Part shown: piece after piece, positions 33,301 through 45,464 of the stretch
Numbering within the stretch: position 1 is the first letter of the stretch
How the letters are laid out: each line of letters opens with the position of its first letter
Notes under the pieces: model-generated
What the model saw: only the letters and a program-made list of their open reading frames with translations
The model's database searches: none
Told to the model about the DNA's origin: nothing
From: Rhipicephalus microplus
Taxonomy: Eukaryota; Arthropoda; Arachnida; Ixodida; Ixodidae
DNA: 64,000 nt
NCBI RefSeq assembly: GCF_043290135.1
Contig: NC_134701.1
Location: 96,490,202-96,554,201, forward strand
Reading direction: 5' to 3'
Program-made: the position numbers and the translations under genes

Positions 33301-34013
33301 ACAACATGCGTTGAGAGTTTCGTGTACCTAGCATGAAACACGGTGGTAATACATAGCAACGACAATTTGCTCTTTTTCTATTGTGCTTTGGTTGACCACC
33401 TCATAAATATCCGTGCGCAATATAATACTAAAATTATGAGTCGGAATAGGAGAGCAATACGAAGGAGTGACAATAATTTGTCCGGTTTTCTTCGTACAAG
33501 TCTCCAGAGGAAAGGAGGAATACTAGAATGCCTCTATATTTCTTAAATCGAGGTATTTAGCACCGAGACAAAACAGACCGTAATGAAAAAAAAAAAGCGT
33601 AATACTGCCACAGACGAACTGACACCTCTTTACAATTCACCTCCTTACAATTGCCTATCAAAAAAGTGTAGCAGTTGCCATGCTCTTCTTTACAGATTGG
33701 ACCAAAACAAATGCAGTAACAGAAAGAAAAAATACTTTCCTTCAGTTCAGCCAGAAGATCCTGGCAGAGATTCTTGCTCGTAGGCAGAAAAAAAGACCAT
33801 GCGCACGCTGGAATCCCGTGGGCTCTGCTGTATCTCGTGGTCTCACCGCCGCCAGAACCCTCACTCAATGCGCCCTCTCGTGGTACCCGCGCGTACGAGT
33901 CAATACTCGTTGGTTTTGCTGGGGAGCGCGGCAAATGGGAGTCGGAGAGAAACATGCCGCGCACCCGCCATCTTGGAGGCCATCGTTAGTGTGTGCAACT
34001 TGTTTATGCTATA
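30325..34013. other. Long intron stretch without a confident feature
   Basis: The frames at 30433-30783, 30999-31427 and 33680-34114 were examined and show no recognisable domain. A block at 30630-30720 with GACAGACAGACCAAA and a block at 32225-32400 look like anonymous repeats seen only once here. T-tracts occur near 31775 and 31909. The segment at 31990-32095 ends in attcgcacacccc, the reverse of the motif at 24480. Confidence 0.35.
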
Positions 34014-34110
34014 CAGTTAAATCTGGATGTAACAAAATTGATAAATTTCTGGAAAAATTTGTTCTAAAGAGGATCTCGTTATATGCAAGTGCGGTAGGAA
34101 AATTCAGAAA
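34014..34110 (+). mobile_element. T1-type terminus (left end) of a Tigger-type element
   Basis: CAGTTAAATCTGGATGTAAC follows TA (34012-34013) and is followed by GATAAATTTCTGG and CTCGTTATATGCAAG. It matches the reverse complement of 1-61 better than it matches T1 copy 1. I could not find the partner end in the following 3 kb, so only the terminus is annotated. Confidence 0.5.
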
Positions 34111-35416
34111 ATAAACGCGCAAATTAAACAAAAGGGAAACTCAATGTAGAGCCAACCCAAAACACTCATTTTACAGCAAAAAAACTGCATTATTACTGTG
34201 ATATAAATTATATGGACACTCTCGGCGGGTTGTTGCTGTCGCCGCCATGTTCCAAAACAAGTCCAAATTGATAACATGCCCCCACGCATCGTAACTTTTA
34301 AGAGCGGGAAAAAGCGCGCGAGCGCTGAGAAAGCAGAGATCAAATGAGTCAGCCCGTCCCTATCGACTGCAAAGTGCATAACATCTCCCGCGTGTTAGAA
34401 ATGCCGTCGAATGCTCAAACGGAAAGTAAACCACTCGTCTTAAACGAGCGTGAAACAACACGGGGTCGAGGGGATCTCTCGAGTAGCAATAATGAACTTG
34501 GATTTTAAGGGCGGTCGCGATCGCTGGCGCACTTGCTATCTCGGTGAGTATCACTGCAGTTTCAACGCGAAGGGATGCTAACCTTTTAACTCGAGAGTAG
34601 GAGAGAAAGCGACGCAGTGAGCCAGCCCATTTTGGATGGACTCCAGCGCGAACGGTTTTCGTTCCGTGGAAGCAAGCGACGCGCGTGTAGGCCATTTGCT
34701 GCTGGAAGGCCCGCATCTAAACGTCCTGCCAGTGTGAAAAGAGCGAAGGGACCTTTGCGCGCCGGGCCAGCGCCTCCTCTACTTTTTTCAGTCTCCGGGG
34801 AAATACTCTCTTCAGGCCGTCGAGCGCTCGCTCCGCCTCCGCTCGCCACTACCGCAAGGTGGCGCAGCGCGAGTAGACTTCAGGATGCTGGCGTTGAACA
34901 GCCACATGTATTATAATGCTCGCAAATTGGTGGTTTCATGCGAGATAATTTGCAGTCGTGCTTCTTGGCAGCTTCCACGGATGCAGGGAGTATGAAAATT
35001 AACACGGCAATAGCAGCGCGCTGTTTTCCCCAGGCTCTGTCAGGCCGTGCTACGGGTTTGATATTTGCGTTTGAGCTTCATGGCATTCCTTTTTTATTTC
35101 CTCTTTCAAGCTATTGCAACCTCATTATTTGCATGCATCAGTATATAATACTGCTGTGTGAGGGAAAAATCAGATTGTCTTTTTTCATTTCTCAATAGTT
35201 ACAAAAAAAAAAAAAAAAAACTCTCTGGTCTCTTTACGGATTCGCCTGAGACGATTGAAAGACAAAAACTAACCTCGTTTTTTTCTGATTCAATGCACTG
35301 AATGTTTCCTAGTTTCTTCCGGGATATTTCGATGCCCAACATTGTTTTCTTACTACCTCAAGGATTGGAGACAAAGCTAGCTTTCTGCCCCTCAGCTGGT
35401 TATGCACTCACATCAT
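34111..35416. other. Intronic sequence, possibly interior of the element starting at 34014
   Basis: GC-rich from 34580 to 34880 with open frames on both strands (34586-34849 minus, 34617-34916 plus) that lack domains. An A-tract lies at 35203-35220. Confidence 0.3.
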
Positions 35417-35656
35417 CCCCGCCGCGGTGGTCTAGTGGCTAAGGTACTCGGTGGCTGACCCGCAGGTCGCGGGTTCGATTTCCGGCTGCGGTGGCTGCAT
35501 TTCCGATAGAGGCGGAAATGTTGTAGGCCCGTGTGCTCAGATTTGGGTGCACGTTAAAGAACCCCAGGTGGTCGAAATTTCCGGAGCCCTCCACTACAAC
35601 GTCTCTCATAATCATATGGTGGTTTTGGGACGTTAAACCCCACAAATCAATCAATC
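35417..35656 (+). mobile_element. Ruka-like tick SINE, full length, with 15-bp target duplication
   Basis: A tRNA-like head carries the A-box TGGTCTAGTGGCTAAGG and the B-box GGTTCGATTTC. The body has TGTAGGCCCGTGTGCTCAG and the tail is an (ATCA)n-type run, CAAATCAATCAATC. ATGCACTCACATCAT is perfectly duplicated at 35402-35416 and 35657-35671. A perfect duplication implies a young insertion. Confidence 0.9.
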
Positions 35657-37549
35657 ATGCACTCACATCATGATTGGCTCATTTCAACCAAGCGAAGATG
35701 TTACATGATGCGGTCAAGTTATGTGCCCTTCCGATACGTCAACATTTATGATATGTCACATCATATGTGGACGTTCTCGTAATGATGATTTATTGCATCA
35801 CTCGTGTTCACACCGCCGCCGCGAGAAGACGCCGGACGCCACCGGCTATTGATTTTGGCTTTTGATGAGGCATTTAAATCTACAGTCTTAATGCACTGTA
35901 CGGCTGTAGCTCTGTGAAATTTCAGCTTCCGCTGGTGTTCGAGGGAGCAGGTAGCAGTAATCAGGCAGAACAATTGGTTTCCTTATAAATCTTCGTACTA
36001 CACACTCTAATATGTAGCCCTCATCGACTACCCGAGTATTTTATATATTATAAGTAGTGGTGGCTGAAGACTACCCGTCACGTTTGGGAGCATGGCAATT
36101 GGTATCACTAAATGGGAATGCACTGCATCTGAACTGTCAACAAATGAGTATCATTAAAAACGCTGCCTCGCGGTAACTGCCATGTTCAACTCTAACTATA
36201 CACCCTGAAGCTAAATGGGAGCGCACAGACACCACACAGTCATTCGGTCTCTAATCTGCTCGCTGCCGAATTCAGAGACTAGAGAGAAGAATAAAGAAAC
36301 AAAGCTGAGAAGCTGGCTATTATGGCAACGACAATCCGTCCACGAATACGGAGACGAGCTCAAGCAACTGACCACAGGCTGCATTTTTCATTCCTGTCAC
36401 CTTGGCTCAAGTGGAGAGTCGGCATTAAACTTCAGACTTTACCCAGCGTCTGTTCAAAACATCGGCAATGATCACAAAAATCACGCCGCATATGGAGCTG
36501 GTCTTGTTTATTTCACGATCATTTCATTGTTTAAGCTCTCAAATGGTGAAATCGCTGCCACAGTTACTTATTTTTTGACACTTTCTTTTCTCGGCGGCAA
36601 CACATGTAATGGTTTAGGAAGAGAACAGATGATGACCTGTATTCCTGGAAGCAGTCTAGTGGCATTTCGTGCTATATAGTGCATGAACTCCAGGCTTGTG
36701 AATAATATGCTATGCCACTAGAGAGTAGCAAGCATCGGGGAACATTAGGCATCCAAGCTTTTATTATTAGCTTCTGGCAAAGGCTTTTATCAAAAGTCGA
36801 CCTTCAGTTAGTCAAAAAAGCAACTCTCATTCAAGCGAACGCCGCGGTGACAAATTGATGTTCCGCGGATTACTGGTATGAGCTATCTGGTATTGGCCTA
36901 GCAGACGACACGCGAGCACTTTGATCAAGTAGTCGCGAATGACACGTGCCTTTGAAATGAGCTGGGTGTCCGGAACAACAAGTGTTTCACGATTCTCATT
37001 TCCAAGTTTCTATTACACCTTAAACAATTCGAATACAGCCGAAAACCGAGCCATGTAGCATCTTAGAATGCAGCCACGGCATTCGTTTGCGCGAGAGACG
37101 ATGCAGCGGCATCTCTACTCCAGTTGCGGCGCCTGGCGGCGAAACGCCGCCCTAGCGCCGACGGTTGCTTTCTATTGAAATCTGCTCCTTCGCGCGGGCA
37201 CTGTAAATGTAGAGGATGCGCTGGCCCGGCAAATGCAATCGCTCCGGTCAAAGTCGAAGGTGCGCGATTCTCCCCATGGAAGGATAAGCGCGTGAGCACA
37301 AGCATCTAACTATCCTTCCCCCCCCCCCCCCCCCCTCAGCATTTGTGGGGCAAAGTACGCGTGGGTGATAAGTGCGCGTTGGGGCACTGTGACGAGCTGG
37401 GCGGCGAGCGTGAATGACCTTTTTTTTTCTTTTTTGAGTTTTTATATATATAGGTAGCTATACATATAGGGTGAATGAAGGCGGCGGTGGCAAAAAAAAA
37501 AAAAAAAAAAAGAACAGCCGAGACTTTCTATATACATAATTGCTTTCAC
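35657..37549. other. Intronic sequence without a confident feature
   Basis: The 154-residue frame at 36215-36679 (plus) is open but has no motif I recognise and no splice or codon support. The stretch at 37080-37300 is GC-rich. A C-tract lies at 37319-37335 and an A-tract at 37491-37511. Confidence 0.35.
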
Positions 37550-38639
37550 AATAAAAAAAAGCAACGCTGAACGTCGTCCGGGGGACACACCATGCGTGCT
37601 CAGTGAAACTATGCACGCATGCACGGCATCGAAAACGAAATGCGAACGACACAGAGACAGATGTGGATATCGCGGAAAACTATTAGGCAAAGCGCTCTCC
37701 ATGTGCAGTGCGGCCCCACATATGTGATGCTAACTGAAGGCGCGGTACTGCCAACGTGCAAAAGCAGTTCTTTTTTTTTTTTTTTGAGCAGGGGGGTAGG
37801 GGGGCACACTTGTGCATGCGACTGCGGCGCCTAGCACGGGGGCAACGCCTGCTCGTGGGGTGCAGGCTTGCCTGCCCGCCTCATGCGGACGCGGGCCACC
37901 GGTCCACCGGAAGCGGCAACGGTGAGGCAGTTGCGGAAGATGCATGCTCGTACCAAAATGCCAAAATGCAGAGCAAAAGTCCTAGATTGTCTGTGGGGAA
38001 AAATTGTTATATCAAGGTTGTCTCCTGCAGTTACTTTGTTACACAGAGGTCGCAAATCACGCAGGGACGTCTGCTTACGCAGGCGTTTGGTGCGTAGCGA
38101 CACCACGGACCCGAGCTAATGGGGGGGGGTGTTGACTCCCCCCCACGCCTAGCTATACGTGGCTGAGCAGTGTCCGGGGAAAAGGTGATCCTGGGGGTTG
38201 AGCCGACGCCAGGTGATTAGACCTTCAAGCCCCCCCCCCCCCCCCCCGCAGAGGAACACACCTCTTTGGCCCTAGCTTCACGCAGATGGCACCCCTGGGC
38301 TGACCCACTCAGAGGAAATCGGCAGTAGCCTTTTCCTATCCCCCTCTCTGATCTTTTTCTTTCCTGTACTCTTTCTCATCTGTCCTGTGTTCTAATCTCT
38401 TCTGTTACTTCCCCATTTTCATAGGTGGCTTGGGTTAACATTGTGCAACTAGCCAATCTTGGCCTTCGCGCATTAGGTTATCGTAGCGGTGTATGGCTGG
38501 CGTCTGCATGTTTCTCATTTCTCGAATCTTGTAGCGTCCCCTCGTTGGGCTCCGTGGTGGGTGGCTGCTATCGTTACTGAATTATGTTCCACTAGTATCA
38601 AGCATAGAACTTTTTCACTCCACAGTGATCGTGCCGCTT

Positions 38640-39800
38640 CAAAGAGCGTAAGCACTGAAGAATTTTCCTTTTTCAGCCGGTCCAAAAAAGTACTCCACCG
38701 CTATCGTGTCGTACACAGTGAGAAGCCCAACAAAACAGCCGGAACAGTGTCCCCGTTCATAGTACAGCGGTCACTGAGGGCCACATGAGGTGATGGCTGT
38801 AGAGACCTTCTTTTAGAAGTCTCTGACAAATATCGATTCGACAAGCTAAAAAACCTTAAAACATTTGGCGACATTCCCATCAACGTAACACCCCATCGAT
38901 CCATGAACTCCGAAATTAGAGTTGTTTCCGACATAGACCTCCTTGACCTAAAGGAGGTTTAACTCCTCGAGGGCTGTAAATAACAGAATGTGACCAATGT
39001 GAAGCGAATCGTCATCCGAAGGAACAATCAGGAAACCCCCAAGGAACACTTGGTACTGACCTTTGCCACCAGTGAACAACCACAAACAATAGAAACTGGC
39101 TATACAAAGACACCGATCAGGCCCTACATACCAAACCCTCGCGGATGTTACCAGTGTCAAAGGTTCGGCCATGGCTCTTAGAGCTGTCGTGGTTGACCTG
39201 CTTGTGCAAAATGTGGTGCCCAAGGCCATGTCTCTGACAAATGTAATGAAACCCTACATTGTGTAAACTGTGACGGAGACCACACGGCATATTCACATTC
39301 TTGTCCACAGAGGAAAAAAGGAAAAGACATTATTACGCTGAAGATCCATGAAAACATCTCCTTCAAAGAAGCACGCCGAAGGTATTCGGCTTTTCATGGC
39401 ACAACTTACGCTGATGCGGCGCATCAGAGGGCAGTGTCGCATCACCCTCTGCCACTACCTAGGCCAATGCAAAGTGAGCCATCGGGTGTGGCGGCCGCCC
39501 CCGTGGTGAAAGCAGCCAAGCCTGCTCCACCTACCAAGCCAGAGACTCAGGCGACTCCAGGGTCGTCGGGTCTACCGACCAGGTCTCATCAGGCGAGGTC
39601 GCTAATACGCAACAGCAGCTCGCGTACGCGGGCGTTCAGTTCTTCGCATGAGGCAATAGACACAAATACGGTACCTCAGGTGCCGAAACTGTGGCGTGGC
39701 TCCCTGGAGCGCGCTAAAAACACTAAGAAATTAACAACAGGGCCTGACGACGGCCCTGGTACTGAAGTTACAACTTCCCACTTGAACAGCCACTTCATTT
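38640..39800 (+). pseudogene. LINE ORF1 (gag-like, CCHC knuckles)
   Basis: The early part reads YRVVHSEKPNKTAGTVSPFI. It continues in other frames with SDKYRFDKLKNLKTFGDIPI, NVTPHRSMNSEIRVVSDIDL and VTNVKRIVIRRNNQETPKEH. The knuckles are CYQCQRFGHGS(stop)SC, CAKCGAQGHVSDKC and CVNCDGDHTAYSHSC, i.e. three nucleic-acid-binding zinc knuckles. A Pro/Ala/Ser-rich tail follows from about 39430. Stops occur near 38787, 39180 and 39200, with frameshifts near 38990 and 39430. ORF1 proteins bind the LINE RNA. Confidence 0.8.
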
Positions 39801-39834
39801 TTGTACACACAGCACCACTTTCCATCCAATATGA

Positions 39835-41862
39835 AAACACAGATTATACAATGGAATGTCAGAGGCCTTCTTACAAACCTCGACGATGTCCAAGAACTTC
39901 TACACGAACACTCACCAAAAGTGCTGTGTGTACAGGAAACACACTTAAAATTTAAACACACCAATTTTCTGTGCAGTTACATTATTTTCCGAAAGGACCG
40001 CGGTGATGCCGTGGCATCATCTGGAGGTGTAGCTGTTATAGTTAAGCAAGGAATTGCATGTAAAAAACTCCAAACGTCTCTTGAGGCAGTAGCTGTTCAA
40101 GTGGTGCTTCTAAGAAAACTCATCAGCATTTGCTGTATATACGTATCTTCACATTTGCAACTGCACAAACATGAATTCCAGTCCTTGATAGATGAACTTC
40201 CCGAAAACCTTTGTTGTTCTAGGGGACATTAATGCCGTCTATGGAGTGACTCTCGTTACGACGTGTGAGGTCGCTTAATTGAGCTGTTCTTTTTTTTTTT
40301 TCCGGCGCCTGTATTTTTAATCAGAAAGAGCCTACATATTACAACCTCGCTAACAATACCTACCCCTTCATAGACATAATCATTCCATCTCCATCGCTCC
40401 TACCTTTACTCACATGGAAAACCATAAGTGATCCTTACGGAAGTGACCGTTTCCCAGTAGTTTTGAGTACACCAATATCATATAAATGTCTTTCACAGGT
40501 TCCCAAATGGCTCACTGAAAAAGCCGATTGGGAGCAGTTTCGAAAAGATACCCTCTTAACCTGTACGGACTTGTGTGCATTAAGCATAGAGGCTGCCATC
40601 AACTACTTCACAGATTTTCTAATTGATGTTGCCACCAAATGTATTCCTCAAACAGATGGACTATGTGGCAAACAACGTGCCCCTTGGTGGAACAATGAGT
40701 ATTGAAAAGCGCGTGAAAAACAAAAGAAAGCACTGAGACTGCTCCAAGAATCACCGACCACCGAGAATCTCACAAATTTTAAAAACATAAAATCCCAGGG
40801 TAGCAGGACGCACAGACAGGAAAGAAGGGAAAGCTGGAAAAAAATTTTATCTGGCATCACATCATTTACACATGAAGTTAAGGTCTTGAACAGGGTGAAA
40901 AGAGTGAAAGGAAAACAAGCATATGCGCTCCCTGTGGTGGACACACAAGGTGATAGCTTGGAAGACCAGACAAACCACCTAGGAGTACACTTTGAGCAAG
41001 TTTCCTGCTTGTCACACTACTCTCAAGAGTTCCAACGGTATAAGACAAGAGTGGAGAATCAGAAACTAGATACCAAATGTACGAAATACGAGGCCTAGAA
41101 CCAATGTTTCTCCCTCGCTGAACTACAGGCATCTCTAAACTGCTGCAGCACTTCGGCTCCGGGGTCTGACCGCGTGGTCTATGAAATGTTGAACCTACCT
41201 CTCGAAACGCAAAAGCCTTACTTTACCTCTACAATGCCATCTAGTTCCGGCGACATCCCCTCGAGCTGGAAAGAGGCCATTGTGATTATCATTTTGAAAG
41301 AAGACAAAGATTCATCCTCCGTTACGAGTTACAGGCAAGCTGATCCTGTTATGAGTTACAGGATCAGCTTGCTGCATCCCTCCCACAAAGCACTGCCACT
41401 ACACCCATATCAATACCGGCCCTTGACTTTAAACCGTCTCTCCAACGAAAACTCAAGGACTACTGGCAGAGCAAGTTGGATAGACTCGCACAAAACAAAC
41501 TACACGTCATTAAGCCACACCTTGGTCATTGGCCGCTAGTATCGAAATCACGTCGTACAGAGGTAACTCTAACAAGGCTCAGGATAGGACACACATACAC
41601 GACACTCTCATATCTCTTGTCTGGTCGTGATCCACCATTGTGTGACAGATGGGGTGAAGGACTAACAGTTCTGCACATTTTAATCCAGTGTGAACAATTA
41701 GACACTCTAAGTAGACAACACTTTTCATTACCCTACCGACAACATATACCATTATACCCTGCAATGTTTATCGGTAGGGAACCACTTTTCACTCGTAAGT
41801 CTGTGCTAGCTTTTTTAAGAGATGTCCGCTTCTATCATGTTATATACCCAGGCATTGCATAG
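39835..41862 (+). pseudogene. LINE ORF2 (endonuclease and truncated reverse transcriptase)
   Basis: The start reads IIQWNVRGLLTNLDDVQELL, VLCVQETHLKF (endonuclease N and E motifs) and SGGVAVIVKQGIACK. Then come KQRAPWWNNEY and the RT entry SAPGSDRVVYEMLNLP and IPSSWKEAIVIIILKEDKD. At about 41340-41400 the sequence jumps over the catalytic palm, including the FADD motif, to the C-terminus (WQSKLDRLAQNKLHVIKPHL, then TRLRIGHTYTTLSYLLSGRD). A Cys/His finger follows, then YPGIA and a stop at 41862. Stops near 40235 and 40705 and frameshifts abolish function. Confidence 0.8.
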
Positions 41863-42280
41863 CGCGACCTCTCAAGAGAGGTTGCTGCTGTGGTGGCTGC
41901 ATTGAAAAGCACTTGCCTCGCGGCCCTTGGACTCAAGGGCGCTGATGAGGCACTTGTGCTAGTGCCAAATATCTTCACACGTACTTTTATTATCAGAACC
42001 TTTCGCCACCCATTTTTACTATACATGTCACGTCACTGTCATTATTTTATTACTTCTATGTTTTACTCTCTTTAGTGCAAGAAATTTTAAGGCCCTTATC
42101 CAGCCACACAACATATTGTTCACATCTTGTCTTATGACCTGGCATTACGCCACAAAACACCAAACATCATCATAAAGAGGTCACAAATACATGTGCTTCT
42201 TTGGAGCGACAGCGGGGAATAGAATAGAAATATCGAGAAATTCTTTATATGGAGGTTTGTTATAAGCAGGTTTATCTTTA

Positions 42281-43741
42281 GTAGTGTGCACTCGTGATTA
42301 AGAGAGAGCAGGGTACCTTGTTCTATAAATAAGCGAATGTTAATCAGTGTCACTTGACATGACCCGAGTATGCTGCATATGACTCTAGCCGATTACTTTA
42401 GTTAAGGCACCACGATGTTTGACGTTCCGCTTTCCAGAATCATTGCCAAAAGTATTTTTTTTTTTTCTTGAAATGAATGAAGTCCAAAGTAAGCGCACAC
42501 ACATTTGGGGCCTATGATTTCGTTCTTTTTATGCCAAATGGCTGATGGCAGAATAACGAAGTTTTTAATTATGTGCTCAATAGAAATAATTACTGAAACT
42601 CATATAATCTGCCATATTACTTTGTTTACTTTCTTGGAATGTAATGTTGAGCATCTTAGAAATATAGTATGTGAATCTGACACATGCACAGACAGTGCAT
42701 CATAATTCTCACCTGAAGGGAATACAGTGAAATACCGTTATTAGAGGACATTTTTTTAGGCACTAAAAAAGTGGGTTTTAGGTGCCAAAGACAGACAGGT
42801 AAAACTCTGTTTTAGGCCCTCAAAATCGAAATTATATGCACAGTAAACTTCTAAAAAAGTTGAAAATCTCAAAATGACAATGTCGGAGACTTGTATCTGC
42901 GGCAAGAAGCAAAAAGGAGTGCAGAAAGGTACCAATGATTGAAAATGAGCATGCATTTCCCGTGCAATTCAAAGTATGTGGTCTTTCGTTTTGTTGTCTA
43001 GCATTGTGCGTCAAGTGTCGACCATTCAATCAACACTTTCTTGGGTCTCTTTTGTTTCGTTATGGCTGGCAAGGGCAGCGCAGAATCAAATAACCAGACC
43101 ACTTATACGCAAGAAGAGAGGGATGCTGGGTCTAATCGCATAGGAACAATTTCTCCCCTGTCGGTGAATGCCTTAAAGGACCTTTCACTAGGTTTGGGCA
43201 TTTCGAGCTGACAAATGTAATGGTGCACTGGGCACTCTGGATCATTCCTGTTAAGGTTTGCGAAATTACATGTAGTAAAACGCTCAATTTAATTAATGCC
43301 TTTAAGTTGAAATTGGTGGGCTGACGTCGCATACTATACGCTATTCATCAGAACTTTATTAAATACTAGCTATATCTAGAAAAACGGATGAAAAATGTCC
43401 CATCTCCTGATTGTATGCTGCATTTTAAATGGTACCTTATAAAGAGCGTTGCACGTGACATTACTTAGCATGTGCAATTTGTGTGTTCTGTTGTGTAGCA
43501 TGAATGAGGAGTACTTTGATTTGAACTGGCTGCTTCATATCATTTTGAAAGGGAAGCTCAAAGACAAAGAGAAAGGAAGGACAGCGCTCTTTGTTTCAAT
43601 GTTTTTCTTTTCCCTGTGTCATTGCACTACCTTTCGAAATCAGTTTAATGAGTTTAATGAATGAAAGCTGAGAAAAATGTTAAAACACACAAATGGAATC
43701 TCAGCTTATTTTTATTTTTGTTTAGAATAGCCTCGAGGTGG
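42281..43741. other. Intronic sequence without a confident feature
   Basis: AT-rich with short frames only. The stretch 42740-42860 (GTGGGTTTTAGGTGCC and similar) resembles 45620-45780 in being built of TTTAGG/AGGCATTT words, suggesting one old element or family, but boundaries are not visible. Confidence 0.3.
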
Positions 43742-43945
43742 CCCCGCCGCGGTGGTTTAGTGGATAAGGTACTCTGCTGCTGACCCGCAGGTCGCGGGCT
43801 CGAATTGCGGCTGCATATTTGATGGAAGCGGAAATGTTGTAGGCCCGTGTGCTCAGCTTTGGGTGCACGTTAAAGAACCCCAGGTGGTTGAAATTTCCGG
43901 AGCTCTCCACTACTGCATGTCTCATAATCACATCGTGGTTTTTCT
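43742..43945 (+). mobile_element. Ruka-like tick SINE, 3'-truncated
   Basis: A tRNA-like head (TGGTTTAGTGGATAAGG A-box, GGCTCGAATTGC B-box) and the body up to CACATCGTGGTTTT are present. The sequence then leaves the SINE consensus and runs into a CTA microsatellite. No target duplication was found. Confidence 0.8.
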
Positions 43946-43962
43946 ACACAAAACAACACATA

Positions 43963-43980
43963 CTATCACTACTACTGCGG

Positions 43981-44016
<36 letters not shown>

Positions 44017-44036
44017 TTACTACTACTACTACTACC
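43963..44036 (+). repeat. (CTA)n microsatellite
   Basis: About 20 near-uninterrupted CTA units with single variants (GCGG near 43977, ATTA near 44017), directly after the truncated SINE. Confidence 0.9.
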
Positions 44037-44689
44037 CCATTTCACTTGGGTTCGTCTTCTCATCGTTCCTGCATCATGCCTTCGCCAACCCTGACAAGGT
44101 TTAGCTTGTGCTTGGTGCGTCGTCTCTCACCACATTTGCAGTGGAGCGACGTGGTGTGTCACGGTCACAATACATGATCCTTGCCAACCTCCCCTAAAGT
44201 ACACGCACTGTCTGATCCTCCCACAGAGACTGGTAATACACAACAGAGAACGCCGAAACTACACAACTTCGATGGCGTAGGTGTACAAGTAGGCTGGGGC
44301 ACGTCATGCATGCGTGACCTTGCTTTAGCATCTTATTCTTGCTGCCTATGCATCATGTGATCCTCCAGCCCCGATACCGAAGAGAACAGGGAAGGAGTGA
44401 GGCTTGCGATGGCTACATGGCAAGAGAGGCAAGGGATTCAAGCTTGCTTCTTCGCATCATGCTTTGGTGGCTCGTAGCGAACCAATTTAAAAAATCACCA
44501 TGGTAGAATGCTTTTCATTGGGCACGCAAGAACTTCTAGTGTCTAACTACAACTTATTATGTCACCTAGAGAGGGACGCTTAGAAAGTAAATTACAAACA
44601 AAACAAAAGCTGCATGCACATCACATTTTTTACCCAAGGGCGCTGACGCAGATGGGTTACAATGTCAAAGAAAACACGCTTTTGTTCAC
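44037..44689. other. Intronic sequence without identified feature
   Basis: No open frame or repeat of note. Confidence 0.4.
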
Positions 44690-45190
44690 ACAACACACTT
44701 TGATCTCTTTATAATCCATTTCATTCTGTCATGAAACTAACTAAAAAGGAATAATAGAAAAATTATAACTGATACGACATTCTGAATTCTCAACTACCAC
44801 TGCGTGAAGAGGACTGTTTAGGTACATACATTTTCGAATGTGGGTTTTAGCATGAAAAGCTTGACATAGGAGCTCTAACCGCAGTTTAATTCGACGCGAT
44901 GATAGTAATTTCTAGCCTACTTCATTTTTCATATTATTACAGCTGTCATTTTTAAGTAATGGCTTAGGACAAACCTTGAAGCCCTGTTCTGTATTTTTTT
45001 ATGTTTGTCACTTAAAGACATATGACAAAGGATCTCATACGGAACAAGCATATTCAAGCATATGGTGAACATATGCTAAATACACCGCTGATTCTAAACA
45101 TGCTGGCACCTGTCTCAGGCTTCGCTGTGTAAAGTATAACAATTTGGCGACCTTCGCCGTTACTTAATCAACAAGCATTCTATGAGTGGC
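44690..45190 (-). pseudogene. LINE reverse-transcriptase C-terminal fragment
   Basis: The minus strand reads AKLLYFTQRSLRQVPACLES, then AVYLAYVHHMLEYACSV(stop)DPL and YRTGLQGLS. This is the motif after the RT palm in CR1/Jockey-type LINEs (usually R.LL..C....K..AY..LVRP.LEYA..VWDP). The usual Trp before DP is a stop. No target duplication or 3' tail was found. An 81-residue Lys/Glu-rich frame at 45219-45464 (minus) lies just upstream and is unidentified. Confidence 0.5.
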
Positions 45191-45464
45191 GCCCCATGGT
45201 TTTTAATTAGTTCTCCAGCTACCTGCGGCTGCCCAGGAAAACCTGTTGTTCCTTTCCCACCACAACACCCAGGTCTTCAAGGCGGTTCTTGAGTTCTTTG
45301 AGGGCACTTGACAGCTTTCTGTAGAAGGCAATCGTCGCGTACTCGGCCATAGACGTTACTTTTCTTTTCTTATCCTTCTTTAAATCTCTCTCCTCCTTCC
45401 CCTGCAGACTCTGAGGCGTGCTTCCACTTAGGGCTGCAGAAATTGTGCCTTTTGCACTTCTCAT

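Larger units (their letters stand above)
38058..42176 (+). mobile_element. Near full-length two-ORF LINE (tick I/Jockey-type), internally deleted
   Basis: A 5' UTR (CCACGGACCCGAGCTAATGG through GGGTTGAGCCGACGCC) with two C/G-tracts leads to ORF1 with CCHC knuckles. ORF2 with an APE-type endonuclease and reverse transcriptase follows, then a short 3' UTR ending AACATCATCATAAA. The RT catalytic middle is deleted near 41370. Both ORFs are broken by stops and frameshifts. The clade name is from overall layout and remembered similarity. Confidence 0.8.
38046..42188. repeat. 12-bp target duplication GAGGTC(G/A)CAAAT around the LINE
   Basis: Copies lie at 38046-38057 and 42177-42188 with one mismatch. 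T1 copy 1 supplies a related unoccupied sequence (TTGTGACCCC, near 1463). Confidence 0.75.
37550..42278 (-). mobile_element. T1-family Tigger-type MITE, copy 2, interrupted by a LINE
   Basis: In reverse complement, 42278-42177 matches T1 copy 1 from its terminus (AAACCTGCTTATAAC) through GAAGCACATGTATTTGTGACC. At that point the LINE intervenes. The match resumes at 38057 and continues (CTCTGTGTAACAAAGTAAC, AGCATGCATCT, CAGTTAGCATCACATATGTG) to about 37550, beyond which the copies diverge. The far terminus is lost. The agreement with copy 1 across the LINE proves the LINE is an insertion. Confidence 0.8.

Noticed and set aside
36215..36679. 154-residue open frame on the plus strand
   Set aside because: No domain, no good start context, no splice-site or codon support. 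Not called a gene.
43963..44036. Functional tandem-repeat array or CRISPR-like structure
   Set aside because: It is a plain CTA microsatellite without spacers.
45219..45464. 81-residue Lys/Glu-rich minus-strand frame
   Set aside because: It could be a coiled-coil exon, but splice sites are unconvincing and it lies next to LINE debris.
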